From Arenimonas sp. (lineage in GTDB: Bacteria > Pseudomonadota > Gammaproteobacteria > Xanthomonadales > Xanthomonadaceae): DNA of 9,651 nt. Numbering within the stretch: position 1 is the first letter of the stretch; each line of letters opens with the position of its first letter. This document shows, piece by piece, positions 1-6,140 of the stretch. Location: assembly GCA_003497545.1 (NCBI GenBank), contig DNNT01000107.1, positions 1-9,651 of the forward strand, read 5' to 3'. The position numbers and the translations under genes are program-made. The notes beneath the pieces were generated by a model. The model searched no databases. It was not told the DNA's origin and saw only the letters and a program-made list of their open reading frames with translations.

Positions 1-1
1 A

Positions 2-382
2 AGCAACGCGCGCCGGCCGGTGCGGCCGCGCGCGTCGCCCGGCCGCCTGCCGAAGGCGGCGCTGGGCATCGTGTCGCTGGGCCTGATCGTCGGCGGGTCG
101 TGGATCTCCGGCCTGCCGATCTTCATCGCCGTGGCCTATGCCGCCATGAGCCTGATGGCGCTGGCGGCCTACGCCATCGACAAGTCGGCGGCGCAAGCGG
201 GCCGCCGCCGCATTCCCGAAAAAACCCTGCACCTGTTCGCGCTGCTCGGCGGCTGGCCGGGCGCGCTGGTCGCGCAGCAGTGGCTGCGGCACAAGTCGGT
301 GAAGGCCGGATTCCTGGGCGTGTTCTGGCTGACGGTGTTCGCCAACCTGGGCCTGGCCGCCTGGCTGCTTGCGCGCCGGTGA
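2..382 (+). CDS. DUF1294 family membrane protein (5' end outside the window)
   Basis: The reading frame is open to the left edge of the window, so the gene almost certainly begins upstream. A GTG at 20 exists but has no ribosome binding site visible. The visible part is about 126 residues. It shows hydrophobic segments (roughly two adjacent ones in the first half and one at the C-terminus) and the hallmark DUF1294 core: AYAIDKSAAQAGRRRIPE, then LLGGWPGALVAQQWLRHKS, then a final FWLTVFANLGLAAWLLA membrane segment. In many proteobacteria this domain follows an N-terminal cold-shock (nucleic-acid-binding) domain. The Arg/Pro-rich start seen here (ARRPVRPRASPGR) looks like the linker after such a domain, but the domain itself is not in the window. 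The biochemical function of DUF1294 is unknown. The gene ends at a strong hairpin and is convergent with the isocitrate dehydrogenase gene. Family assignment is confident; the start is not determinable. Confidence 0.85.
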   Translation, partial: SNARRPVRPRASPGRLPKAALGIVSLGLIVGGSWISGLPIFIAVAYAAMSLMALAAYAIDKSAAQAGRRRIPEKTLHLFALLGGWPGALVAQQWLRHKSVKAGFLGVFWLTVFANLGLAAWLLARR

Positions 383-384
383 AA

Positions 385-415
385 CGACGAGGGCGCCCAT
401 CAGGCGCCCTCGTCG
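385..415. terminator. Perfect 13-bp hairpin between convergent genes
   Basis: CGACGAGGGCGCC (385-397) and its exact reverse complement (403-415) flank the five-base loop CATCA. The hairpin starts three bases after the stop of the DUF1294 gene and ends 20 bases before the stop of the minus-strand isocitrate dehydrogenase gene, so it could end transcription from both sides. There is no long T-run: three T's follow the stem on the minus strand and almost none on the plus strand. Its efficiency as a simple Rho-independent terminator is therefore uncertain. The perfect long stem and the position between convergent genes still make terminator the best reading. Confidence 0.75.
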
Positions 416-435
416 GGTAAAGCCGGCAGTCGACG

Positions 436-1446
436 TCAGGCCGCGGCGCGGCGCGCGATGGCCTGGGCGAAGGACTGGGTGGTGCCGGTGCCGCCGAGGT
501 CCGGCGTCAGGTTGTCCTTGGCCGCCATGGTGTCGACGATGGCCTGGCGCAGGCGCGCAGCCTCGGCGACCTTGCCCAGGTGCTCGAGCATCTGCACCGC
601 GCCCAGCATCAACGCCACCGGGTTGGCGATGCCCTTGCCGGCGATGTCCGGCGCCGAGCCATGCACGGCCTCGAAGATGGCCGCCTCGGTGCCGATGTTG
701 GCGCCCGGGGCCAGGCCCAGGCCGCCGACCAGGCCGGCGCAGAGGTCGGAGATGATGTCGCCGAACAGGTTGGTGGTGACGATCACGTCGAACTGCTCGG
801 GGCGCATCACCAGCTGCATGCAGGTGTTGTCCACGATCATCTCGTTGCACTCGATGTCCGGGTACTGCTGGGCCACCTCGCGCGCCACCTTCAGGAACAG
901 GCCCGAGGTGGACTTGAGGATGTTGGCCTTGTGCACGATGGTGACCTTCTTGCGGCCGACGCGGCGGGCCAGGTCGAAGGCGTAGCGCACGATGCGCTCG
1001 GAGCCGCGGCGGGTGATCTTCTGGGTCAGCGTGGCGGTTTCGCCGTCGGCGGTGAGGTTCTGGCCCTCGCCGATGTAGGCACCCTCGGTGTTCTCGCGCA
1101 CCGTGATCAGGTCGATGTTCTCGTAGCGCGACTTGGTGTTCGGGAAGGTGATCGCCGGACGCACGTTCGCGTACAGGTCGAAGCGCTTGCGCAGCTCGAC
1201 GTTGATGGACGAGAAACCTTCGCCCACCGGCGTGGTCAGCGGGCTCTTGAGCGCCACGCGGTGCTTGTGGATGGCCTCGAGGGTGGCGGCCGGCAGCAGC
1301 TCGCCCTGGGTCTCGTACGCCTTCAGGCCGGCTTCCACGAAGTCGTACTGAAGCCCGAGCTTCATCGCGTCGAGCACCGACAGGGTGGCGTCCATGATTT
1401 CCGGGCCGATGCCGTCGCCACGGATCACCGCGATCGTCTGGGTCAT
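436..1446 (-). CDS. icd: NAD-dependent isocitrate dehydrogenase (isocitrate/isopropylmalate dehydrogenase family)
   Basis: A cytosolic enzyme of 336 residues that oxidatively decarboxylates isocitrate to 2-oxoglutarate in the TCA cycle. Family landmarks are in order: IRGDGIGPE (8-16), the substrate-loop Ser-Ser-Ile-Asn (79-82) with Arg86, Arg96 and Arg117 in the positions that bind isocitrate, catalytic Tyr124 in NTEGAYIGEG, catalytic Lys173 in VHKANILK, metal-ligand Asp206, Asp230 and Asp234, and the cofactor loop HGSAPDIAGKGIANP (263-276). Asp-Ile stands in the cofactor loop where NADP enzymes such as E. coli Icd carry Lys-Tyr, so NAD is the likely cofactor. The short length fits the NAD-type form rather than the 416-residue E. 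coli type. The frame is open 29 codons further upstream, but the ATG at 1446 begins the conserved N-terminus (MTQTIAVIRGDGIGPE) and has GGAAG 11 bases before it. Homoisocitrate, tartrate or isopropylmalate dehydrogenase are less likely relatives. Confidence 0.9.
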   Translation of the reverse strand: MTQTIAVIRGDGIGPEIMDATLSVLDAMKLGLQYDFVEAGLKAYETQGELLPAATLEAIHKHRVALKSPLTTPVGEGFSSINVELRKRFDLYANVRPAITFPNTKSRYENIDLITVRENTEGAYIGEGQNLTADGETATLTQKITRRGSERIVRYAFDLARRVGRKKVTIVHKANILKSTSGLFLKVAREVAQQYPDIECNEMIVDNTCMQLVMRPEQFDVIVTTNLFGDIISDLCAGLVGGLGLAPGANIGTEAAIFEAVHGSAPDIAGKGIANPVALMLGAVQMLEHLGKVAEAARLRQAIVDTMAAKDNLTPDLGGTGTTQSFAQAIARRAAA

Positions 1447-1501
1447 AAGTTCTTGTTCTTCCAATGGGTTTTCGCGACCGGGCGGCCGCGTGGGGCGCGG
1501 T

Positions 1502-1507
1502 ATTATG
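1502..1507 (-). promoter_or_regulatory. Candidate -10 element for the isocitrate dehydrogenase gene
   Basis: On the minus strand the sequence reads GGCATAATACC, giving CATAAT as a near-consensus -10 hexamer. It stands out as one of the few AT-rich spots in this GC-rich region and lies about 55 bases before the ATG at 1446. No convincing -35 hexamer is seen 16-18 bases upstream. If it is used, the gene has its own promoter within the 121-bp gap after the AhpD-like gene rather than depending on read-through. Confidence 0.45.
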
Positions 1508-1567
1508 CCAGAAGCCGCGCCACCCCCGCCCACTGGACCTTGGTAGGGTCCGGGGCGGGGCCGGGAC

Positions 1568-1960
1568 TCAGTGCCCGTGTTCGGCCGGGGCCGGGGCGTG
1601 CGCGCCCGCGCCCTCGAGCTGGTCGAGGAAATCCACGCCGCGGCGCAGGTGCGGGATCACGATGGAACCGCCCACCACCAGGGCCACGCTGAAGGCTTCG
1701 AAGAACTCGTCGCGGTTCACGCCCGCTTCCTTGCACTGGGCGATGTGGTAGCTGATGCAGTCGTCGCAGCGCAGCACCATCGAGGCCACCAGGCCCATCA
1801 GTTCCTTGGTCTTGAGGTCGAGCGCACCGGCCTTGTAGGTCTGGGTGTCGAGCGCGAAGAAGCGCCGCACCACCTGGTTGTCCTGGCCCAGGATGCGCTC
1901 GTTCATGCGCTGGCGGAATTCGGTGAATTCGCGCACGCGGTCCTTTTCGCCGGCGCTCAT
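1568..1960 (-). CDS. AhpD/carboxymuconolactone decarboxylase-like protein
   Basis: A 130-residue protein of the CMD/AhpD fold. The signature is LRCDDCISYHIAQC: Cys65 and Cys68 form a CxxC pair followed by His72, with Glu53 twelve residues ahead. This is the arrangement of AhpD-type thiol peroxidase/disulfide-reductase proteins. The following helix, FFEAFSVALVVGGSIVIPH, is typical of the family. The C-terminal tail is rich in Ala, Pro and His (GAHAPAPAEHGH) and probably disordered. The ATG at 1960 is chosen because it overlaps the glutaredoxin stop codon as ATGA and has GGAGG seven bases upstream. The frame continues further upstream only antisense to nothing and in a shadow frame of the glutaredoxin gene, so longer starts are rejected. 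Pairing with glutaredoxin suggests a role in thiol redox or peroxide defence, which is inference. True 4-carboxymuconolactone decarboxylase activity is unlikely without protocatechuate-pathway genes nearby. Confidence 0.82.
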   Translation of the reverse strand: MSAGEKDRVREFTEFRQRMNERILGQDNQVVRRFFALDTQTYKAGALDLKTKELMGLVASMVLRCDDCISYHIAQCKEAGVNRDEFFEAFSVALVVGGSIVIPHLRRGVDFLDQLEGAGAHAPAPAEHGH

Positions 1961-2217
1961 GCCCTGGCCTCCAGCAGCGGGGCCAGGCCGCCGGCGCGGT
2001 CCAGCGCCACCAGGTCGTCGTAACCGCCCACGTGGGTGTCGTCGATGAAGATCTGCGGCACCGAGGTGCGCTTCGCGCGGGCCAGCATTTCCTGGCGGCG
2101 CTCGAGATCCAGGTCCACGCGCACTTCTTCCCAGCTGGCGCCGCGGGACTTGAGGAAATTCTTGGCCGCCACGCAGTAGGGGCAGACGGCGGTGGTGTAC
2201 ATCACGACCTTGGGCAC
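1957..2217 (-). CDS. grxC: Glutaredoxin 3 (GrxC type)
   Basis: An 86-residue cytosolic thiol-disulfide oxidoreductase that uses glutathione to reduce disulfides, for example in ribonucleotide reductase. The dithiol active site CPYC is at residues 12-15, within VVMYTTAVCPYCVAAKNFL. The glutathione-binding TSVPQIFIDDTHVGGYDDL (cis-Pro followed by the GGYDD loop) lies at about 51-69. Length and motif order match bacterial GrxC. Translation starts at a GTG (2217), supported by GGAGG at 2224-2228 with a six-base spacer. An internal ATG at codon 6 would remove the first beta strand and has no such site. The gene ends in a four-base overlap with the downstream AhpD-like gene, so the two are almost certainly co-transcribed and translationally coupled. 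It is divergent from the M48 protease gene. Confidence 0.93.
   Translation of the reverse strand: MPKVVMYTTAVCPYCVAAKNFLKSRGASWEEVRVDLDLERRQEMLARAKRTSVPQIFIDDTHVGGYDDLVALDRAGGLAPLLEARA
1968..1972 (-). promoter_or_regulatory. Ribosome binding site of the AhpD-like gene inside the grxC end
   Basis: GGAGG seven bases before the ATG at 1960 lies within the last codons of grxC. It fixes the start of the AhpD-like gene at the ATGA overlap and shows that this gene can load ribosomes itself as well as by coupling. Confidence 0.6.
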
Positions 2218-2223
2218 GGGGTT

Positions 2224-2228
2224 CCTCC
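2224..2228 (-). promoter_or_regulatory. Ribosome binding site of grxC, supporting the GTG start
   Basis: The minus strand reads GGAGGAACCCC directly before GTG: a full GGAGG six bases from the start codon. It is the strongest ribosome binding site in the window and decides for the GTG over the ATG five codons downstream. Confidence 0.75.
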
Positions 2229-2247
2229 GGTTTGGCCGTGCCAGTGT

Positions 2248-2261
2248 GGCGGCGCGCCGCC
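2248..2261. repeat. 14-bp perfect palindrome in the grxC/M48 divergent region
   Basis: GGCGGCGCGCCGCC equals its own reverse complement and lies 31 bases upstream of the grxC GTG. It could be an operator or a hairpin in the grxC leader. Such palindromes also arise by chance in DNA this rich in G and C. Confidence 0.3.
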
Positions 2262-2348
2262 GGCATTTCCAGCCGCGCGCTGCAACGCTGAAGCGCGCGC
2301 GGCGGCCGGGTTAACGGCGGGTTCCCCCCCGGCGAACTCCCCAGCCGC

Positions 2349-2354
2349 TATCCT
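2349..2354 (+). promoter_or_regulatory. Candidate -10 element of the M48 protease gene
   Basis: TATCCT within GCCGCTATCCTGAGCC is the best -10-like hexamer in the GC-rich 162-bp divergent region. It would place the transcript start near 2361 and leave a leader of about 20 bases containing the GGAG at 2371. There is no TTGACA-like -35; a run of seven C's (2324-2330) covers its expected place. Low to moderate confidence. Confidence 0.35.
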
Positions 2355-2379
2355 GAGCCGTCACCCGAACGGAGCCGCC

Positions 2380-3984
2380 GTGCGCATCCTCGCCCCCGCC
2401 GCCCTCACCCTGGCCCTCGCCCTGGCCTGCGGCGCCCGTGCGCAGGACGGCCAGCTGCCGGACATCGGCTCCTCGGCGGCGGAAATGATCGACCCGGGCA
2501 CCGAGGCCGAATACGGCGCCTACCTGATCTACGAGCTGCGCCGCCTCAACCTGCTGGTCGAGGATCCGCTCATCGACGCCTGGCTGCAGGGCATGGGCTA
2601 CCGCCTGGCCGCCAACAGCGACACGCCGGAGCACGGCTTCACCTTCTTCATGATGCGCGACCGGCAGATCAACGCCTTCGCCACCCTCGGCGGTTACGTC
2701 GGCATGAATGCCGGCCTGGTGCTCACGGCCGAAAACGAAGCCGAGGTCGCGGGCGTGATGGCGCACGAAGTCGCGCACGTCAGCCAGCGCCACGTGCTGC
2801 GCGCCTACGAGCGCGCGCAGAAGGACCAGGTGCCGATCATGCTGGCCATGCTGGGCGCCATCGCCGCCGCGCAGGCGGTGGGCGACAGCGGCGGCCGGGA
2901 CAATTCCAGCGGCAACGCCAGCATGGCCGCGGTGGCCGGTGCGATGGCGCTGATGCAGCAGCGGCAGATCAACTACACCCGCTCGAATGAGTCCGAGGCC
3001 GACCGCATCGGCATCCAGACCCTGGCCCGCGCCGGCTACGACTCCAACGGGATGGCCGACTTCTTCGAGCGCATGCAGCGGGCCAGCCGCAGCAATTCCG
3101 GCGGTTACCAGGTGCCGGAATACCTGCGCACCCACCCCGTCACCACCACCCGCATCAGCGAAACCCGCCAGCGCGCCGGCCGCCTGCTCGAATCGCGCCC
3201 CGCCGGCGCCGCCGCCGTGCGGGCGCCCTCGCCGCTGATGCTACCCGGCAGCCTGAGCCTGGCCGGCGCCGACGACGCCCTGCCCGGCCGCGAGGACACC
3301 TTCCCCTGGGCCCGCGAGCGCCTGCGCGTGCTCAGCGCCAGCAGCGCCAGCGCCGCCGTGCTCGAATACCAGGCCCTGGCCCGCGCCCCCGGCAACCAGG
3401 TCGACGACGCCCAGCGTTACGGCCTGGCCCTGGCCCTGTCGCGCGCCGGCCGCCACGCCGAGGCCGAACGCACCCTGGCCGGCCTGGTGGAACGCCACCC
3501 CGGCGACCTGTGGCTGGAACTGGCCCAGGCCGAGGCCGCGGCCATGGCGCGCCACGACGCCCTGGCCACCGAACGCTTCGAATCCCTGCTGCGCCGCCAC
3601 CCGGAAAGCCGCCCGGTGCGCCTGGCCTACTCCCAGGCCCTGGGCGAACAGGCCACGCCGGAGGCCGGCCGCCGGGCCCAGGACGTGCTGCGCCCCCTGC
3701 TGGCCGAAAGCGGCGACGATCCCCTGTTCCAGCGCAATTTCGCCCGCGCCAGCGAACTGGCCGGCGACGAGATCCGCGCCAGCGAGGCCTATGCCGAGGC
3801 CGCCTTCCTCAACGGCCGCGCGGTGGACGCCCTGAACCAGCTGGACCGGCTCAAGCAGCGCGAAGACCTCACGTATTACCAGCGCGCCCGCATCGAGGCC
3901 CGCATGGCCGCCATCACCCCGGTGGTGCTGGAAATGCGCCGCCAGGGCATCCGCGCCGAGGAACAGCGCCCCGACATGCGCTGA
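2380..3984 (+). CDS. bepA: Periplasmic M48 metalloprotease with TPR region, BepA-like
   Basis: A 534-residue zinc protease, probably of the BepA (YfgC) group, which helps assemble LptD and degrades misassembled outer-membrane proteins. A signal peptide is visible: Arg2, a hydrophobic core (LAPAALTLALALA) and a likely cut after Ala-Arg-Ala near residue 21. The catalytic domain follows, with NAFATLGGYVGMNAGL (98-113), the zinc motif HEVAH (129-133) and the third ligand Glu204 in NESEADRIG (ExxxD, with Asp208). THPVTTTRI (251-259) matches the segment whose histidine plugs the active site in E. coli BepA. A Pro/Ala-rich stretch (about 275-310) leads to helical TPR-like repeats (about 320-515) for substrate or BAM contact. 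It is longer than the 487-residue E. coli protein. The GTG at 2380 is chosen because GGAG lies five bases upstream and the signal peptide begins there. The frame stays open a further 116 codons upstream, but that part is antisense to grxC. The family is sure; the exact orthology to bepA is likely. Confidence 0.85.
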   Translation: MRILAPAALTLALALACGARAQDGQLPDIGSSAAEMIDPGTEAEYGAYLIYELRRLNLLVEDPLIDAWLQGMGYRLAANSDTPEHGFTFFMMRDRQINAFATLGGYVGMNAGLVLTAENEAEVAGVMAHEVAHVSQRHVLRAYERAQKDQVPIMLAMLGAIAAAQAVGDSGGRDNSSGNASMAAVAGAMALMQQRQINYTRSNESEADRIGIQTLARAGYDSNGMADFFERMQRASRSNSGGYQVPEYLRTHPVTTTRISETRQRAGRLLESRPAGAAAVRAPSPLMLPGSLSLAGADDALPGREDTFPWARERLRVLSASSASAAVLEYQALARAPGNQVDDAQRYGLALALSRAGRHAEAERTLAGLVERHPGDLWLELAQAEAAAMARHDALATERFESLLRRHPESRPVRLAYSQALGEQATPEAGRRAQDVLRPLLAESGDDPLFQRNFARASELAGDEIRASEAYAEAAFLNGRAVDALNQLDRLKQREDLTYYQRARIEARMAAITPVVLEMRRQGIRAEEQRPDMR

Positions 3985-3999
3985 GGCCGCCCGGCGACC

Positions 4000-4017
4000 C
4001 TGTCACCAGCCAGTCAC
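4000..4017 (+). promoter_or_regulatory. Putative Pho box upstream of phoB
   Basis: CTGTCAC, four bases CAGC, then CAGTCAC: two seven-base direct repeats with 11-base periodicity, as in the PhoB-binding site of E. coli (CTGTCAT-N4-CTGTCAT). The first half matches six of seven positions of CTGTCAT and the second five of seven; the halves differ from each other at one base. A -10-like TATCTA begins eight bases after the second repeat (E. coli sites have about ten), with no -35 hexamer, as expected for a PhoB-activated promoter. The site is 50 bases before the phoB start, so autoregulation of phoBR is likely. Confidence 0.75.
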
Positions 4018-4025
4018 AAAAGTTT

Positions 4026-4031
4026 TATCTA
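4026..4031 (+). promoter_or_regulatory. Candidate -10 element of the phoB promoter
   Basis: The AT-rich run AAAAGTTTTATCTACTT follows the Pho box directly. TATCTA (4026-4031) is the best -10 hexamer; TCTACT two bases later would give the classical ten-base spacing. Either predicts a leader of about 30 bases before the GTG at 4068. Confidence 0.5.
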
Positions 4032-4067
4032 CTTGCACACAGGCCCCTCCGGTGACACGGTAAACCT

Positions 4068-4760
4068 GTGCAGAAACGCATCCTCATCGTTGACGACGAA
4101 CCCGCCATCCGCGAGATGGTGGCCTACGCCCTGCGCAAGGCCGAGTACGAGCCGGTGCACGCCGGCGACGCCCGCGAGGCCCAGGTGGCGATCACCGAAA
4201 AGGTGCCCGACCTGATCCTGCTCGACTGGATGCTGCCCGGCAGCAGCGGCCTGGAGCTGGCCCGGCGTTGGCGCAAGGACGAACTGACCCGCGACGTGCC
4301 GATCATCATGCTCACCGCCCGCGGCGAGGAAAACGACCGCGTCTCGGGCCTCGAATCGGGCGTGGACGATTACGTGGTCAAGCCCTTCTCGGCGCGCGAA
4401 CTGCTGGCGCGCATCCGCGCCGTGATGCGCCGCTCGCGCGACGACGAGGATGACGGTTCCGTGACCGTCGGCGGCCTGCGCATCGACGGCGCCGCCCACC
4501 GCGTGTTCGCCGGCGAACAGCCGGTGCATGTGGGCCCGACCGAATACCGCCTGCTGCACTTCTTCATGACCCACGCCGACCGCGTGTACACCCGCACCCA
4601 GCTGCTCGACCATGTCTGGGGCGGCAACGTCTACGTCGAGGAGCGCACCGTGGACGTGCACATCCGGCGCCTGCGCAAGGCGCTCGAGCCCTACCACCTC
4701 GACGACATGGTGCAGACCGTGCGCGGCGCCGGTTACCGCTTCTCCGCGGCGGCAGGCTGA
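4068..4760 (+). CDS. phoB: Phosphate regulon response regulator PhoB
   Basis: A 230-residue OmpR/PhoB-family transcription factor that, when phosphorylated by PhoR, binds Pho boxes and activates phosphate-uptake genes. The receiver domain (1-120) has the acidic pair Asp9-Asp10, phospho-acceptor Asp53 in [10 protein letters not shown], Thr83 in MLTARGEE and Lys105 in VVKPFS. The winged-helix DNA-binding domain (about 130-228) has [15 protein letters not shown] start (here [15 protein letters not shown]), the recognition helix [19 protein letters not shown] and the wing [13 protein letters not shown]. These stretches are almost the same as in E. coli PhoB. The start is a GTG ([12 protein letters not shown]); the only purine-rich stretch ahead is GGTGA 12 bases upstream, so initiation may be weak. 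CACAGG (4038-4043) and CCTGTG (4065-4070) form a six-base inverted repeat that includes the start codon. phoR follows after 16 bases, so the two form an operon. Confidence 0.96.
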   Translation: MQKRILIVDDEPAIREMVAYALRKAEYEPVHAGDAREAQVAITEKVPDLILLDWMLPGSSGLELARRWRKDELTRDVPIIMLTARGEENDRVSGLESGVDDYVVKPFSARELLARIRAVMRRSRDDEDDGSVTVGGLRIDGAAHRVFAGEQPVHVGPTEYRLLHFFMTHADRVYTRTQLLDHVWGGNVYVEERTVDVHIRRLRKALEPYHLDDMVQTVRGAGYRFSAAAG

Positions 4761-4776
4761 AGGAGCGCCCGGCCGG

Positions 4777-6105
4777 ATGAGCGTGTCCATGCTGTTGCGG
4801 CTGGCCTGGCGCCAGTCCCTGATCCGGCTGCTGCTCTATTACGCCGTCGCGCTGGGCATCGGCCTGGCCGTGGGCGAACCCTGGTGGGCGCTCGGCCTCG
4901 CCACCGCGGCCCTGGCGGCGCGAGCCTACTGGCGGCTTTACCGCGTGCTGCGTTTCCTTGACTGGCGCAAGCAGCTGCGCACCGTGGACGGCCAGGGCCT
5001 GTGGGCCGCACTGGAAACCCTGATCCACCGCCGCCAGACCGAAAACCGCACCCGCAGCCGCCGCCTGGTGCGCCTGCTGCGCGCCTACCAGCAGGCGGCC
5101 ACGGCCATGCCCGACGGCGCCCTGGTCATCAACCGCCGCGACGGCCGCCTGGTCTGGTTCAACAAGACCGCGCGCCACCTGGTGGGCCTGCGCTATCCGC
5201 AGAGCCTGGGCGAACCTCTGCTTGATTTCTTCGGCGGCAGCCCGCGCGTGCGCGAGTGGCTGGCCGCCGCCCAGACCGACGAACCGCTCACCGACCTGGC
5301 CAGCCCCACCGACCCGATGGTGCGCCTGAGCCTGCGCCTGATCCCCTACTCGGCCACCCAGTGGATGCTGGTGGTGCGCGACGTCACCAAGCTGATGCGG
5401 CTCGAGCAGGTGCGCCGCGACTTCGTCGCCAACGTCTCCCACGAACTGCGCACGCCGCTGACGGTGGTGCACGGTTATCTCGACATGATCGAGCCGGAAG
5501 AGCACCCCGACCTGGCGGTGATGGTCGAGGAAATGCGCCGGCAGTCGCAGCGCATGACCCAGCTGGTGGAAGACCTGCTCACGCTGTCGCGCCTGGAGGC
5601 CCAGGAACACCTGCCCGAGGAACCGATGGCCATGGCGCCCATGCTGGTCACCCTGCGCCGCGAGGCCGAGGCCCTGAGCCAGGGCCGGCACCAGGTGAGC
5701 GTGGAGGACAAGGCCGGCTGCGACCTCACCGGATCCACCAAGGAGCTGCACAGCGCCTTCTCGAACCTGGTCAGCAACGCCGTGCGCTATACGCCCACCG
5801 GCGGCCGCATCGCCGTGCGCTTCGAGCGCACCGCCGACGGCGGCGCCCGGCTGGCGGTGCAGGACAGCGGCTACGGGATTCCCGAGCAGCACCTGCCGCG
5901 CATCACCGAGCGCTTCTACCGGGTGTCCACCAGCCGCTCGCGCGAGTCCGGCGGCACCGGCCTGGGCCTGTCCATCGTCAAGCACGTGCTCAGCCTGCAC
6001 CAAGCCCGGCTGGAAGTGGAAAGCGAGGTCGGCCGCGGCAGCACCTTCGCCTGCGTGTTCGGCCCGGCCCGGGTGCGCATGCGGCAGGCGCCGGGCGAAG
6101 CCTGA
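4777..6105 (+). CDS. phoR: Phosphate regulon sensor histidine kinase PhoR
   Basis: A 442-residue inner-membrane kinase/phosphatase that controls PhoB. Two closely spaced membrane segments (about 14-32 and 36-51) leave almost no periplasmic loop, as in E. coli PhoR, so phosphate is sensed indirectly through the Pst transporter and PhoU. A charged linker (53-100) leads to a PAS domain (about 105-205, DGALVINRRDGRLVWFNKTA). The HisKA dimerisation domain carries the phospho-acceptor His222 in FVANVSHELRTPLTVVHGYL. The ATPase domain has the N box around Asn330-Asn334 (FSNLVSNAVRYTP), the G1 box DSGYGIP (363-369), the F box RFYRV (379-383) and the G2 box GGTGLGLSI (392-400). The ATG at 4777 is used; AGGAG at 4761-4765 lies 11 bases ahead, a long spacer. 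An ATG four codons later is an alternative. It ends in a short basic tail. ppk follows after 35 bases. Confidence 0.95.
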   Translation: MSVSMLLRLAWRQSLIRLLLYYAVALGIGLAVGEPWWALGLATAALAARAYWRLYRVLRFLDWRKQLRTVDGQGLWAALETLIHRRQTENRTRSRRLVRLLRAYQQAATAMPDGALVINRRDGRLVWFNKTARHLVGLRYPQSLGEPLLDFFGGSPRVREWLAAAQTDEPLTDLASPTDPMVRLSLRLIPYSATQWMLVVRDVTKLMRLEQVRRDFVANVSHELRTPLTVVHGYLDMIEPEEHPDLAVMVEEMRRQSQRMTQLVEDLLTLSRLEAQEHLPEEPMAMAPMLVTLRREAEALSQGRHQVSVEDKAGCDLTGSTKELHSAFSNLVSNAVRYTPTGGRIAVRFERTADGGARLAVQDSGYGIPEQHLPRITERFYRVSTSRSRESGGTGLGLSIVKHVLSLHQARLEVESEVGRGSTFACVFGPARVRMRQAPGEA

Positions 6106-6128
6106 GGCCGCCCGCGGCGGGAAACACG

Positions 6129-6134
6129 TAAAGT
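6129..6134 (+). promoter_or_regulatory. Candidate -10 element for a leaderless ppk transcript
   Basis: TAAAGT lies six bases before the ppk ATG (6141), in an otherwise GC-rich 35-bp gap. A -10 element at that distance would start transcription at or next to the A of the ATG. No Shine-Dalgarno sequence is visible before this ATG, which agrees with leaderless translation. No -35 hexamer is visible. Inferred only from position and base composition. Confidence 0.45.
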
Positions 6135-6140
6135 AGCGGC

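Noticed and set aside
1447..1533. N-terminal extension of isocitrate dehydrogenase by 29 residues
   Set aside because: The added residues (Gly/Pro/Arg-rich) are not part of the family N-terminus and would span the likely promoter.
1535..1551. GGACC...GGTCC hairpin after the AhpD-like gene as a terminator
   Set aside because: Only five Watson-Crick pairs plus a wobble and one more pair, and no T-run follows on the minus strand; too weak to call.
1961..2266. N-terminal extension of the AhpD-like gene through the grxC region
   Set aside because: It would be a shadow frame of grxC, with Arg/Pro-rich sequence unlike the family. The ATG at 1960 is supported by the ATGA overlap and GGAGG.
2032..2379. 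In-frame upstream extension of the M48 protease by 116 codons
   Set aside because: It runs antisense through grxC, and the GTG at 2380 has a ribosome binding site and starts a proper signal peptide.
4564..6003. A 479-codon minus-strand open frame opposite phoR
   Set aside because: Same artefact: it is antisense to clear PhoR motifs and its composition is low-complexity, rich in Ala, Gly, His and Gln.
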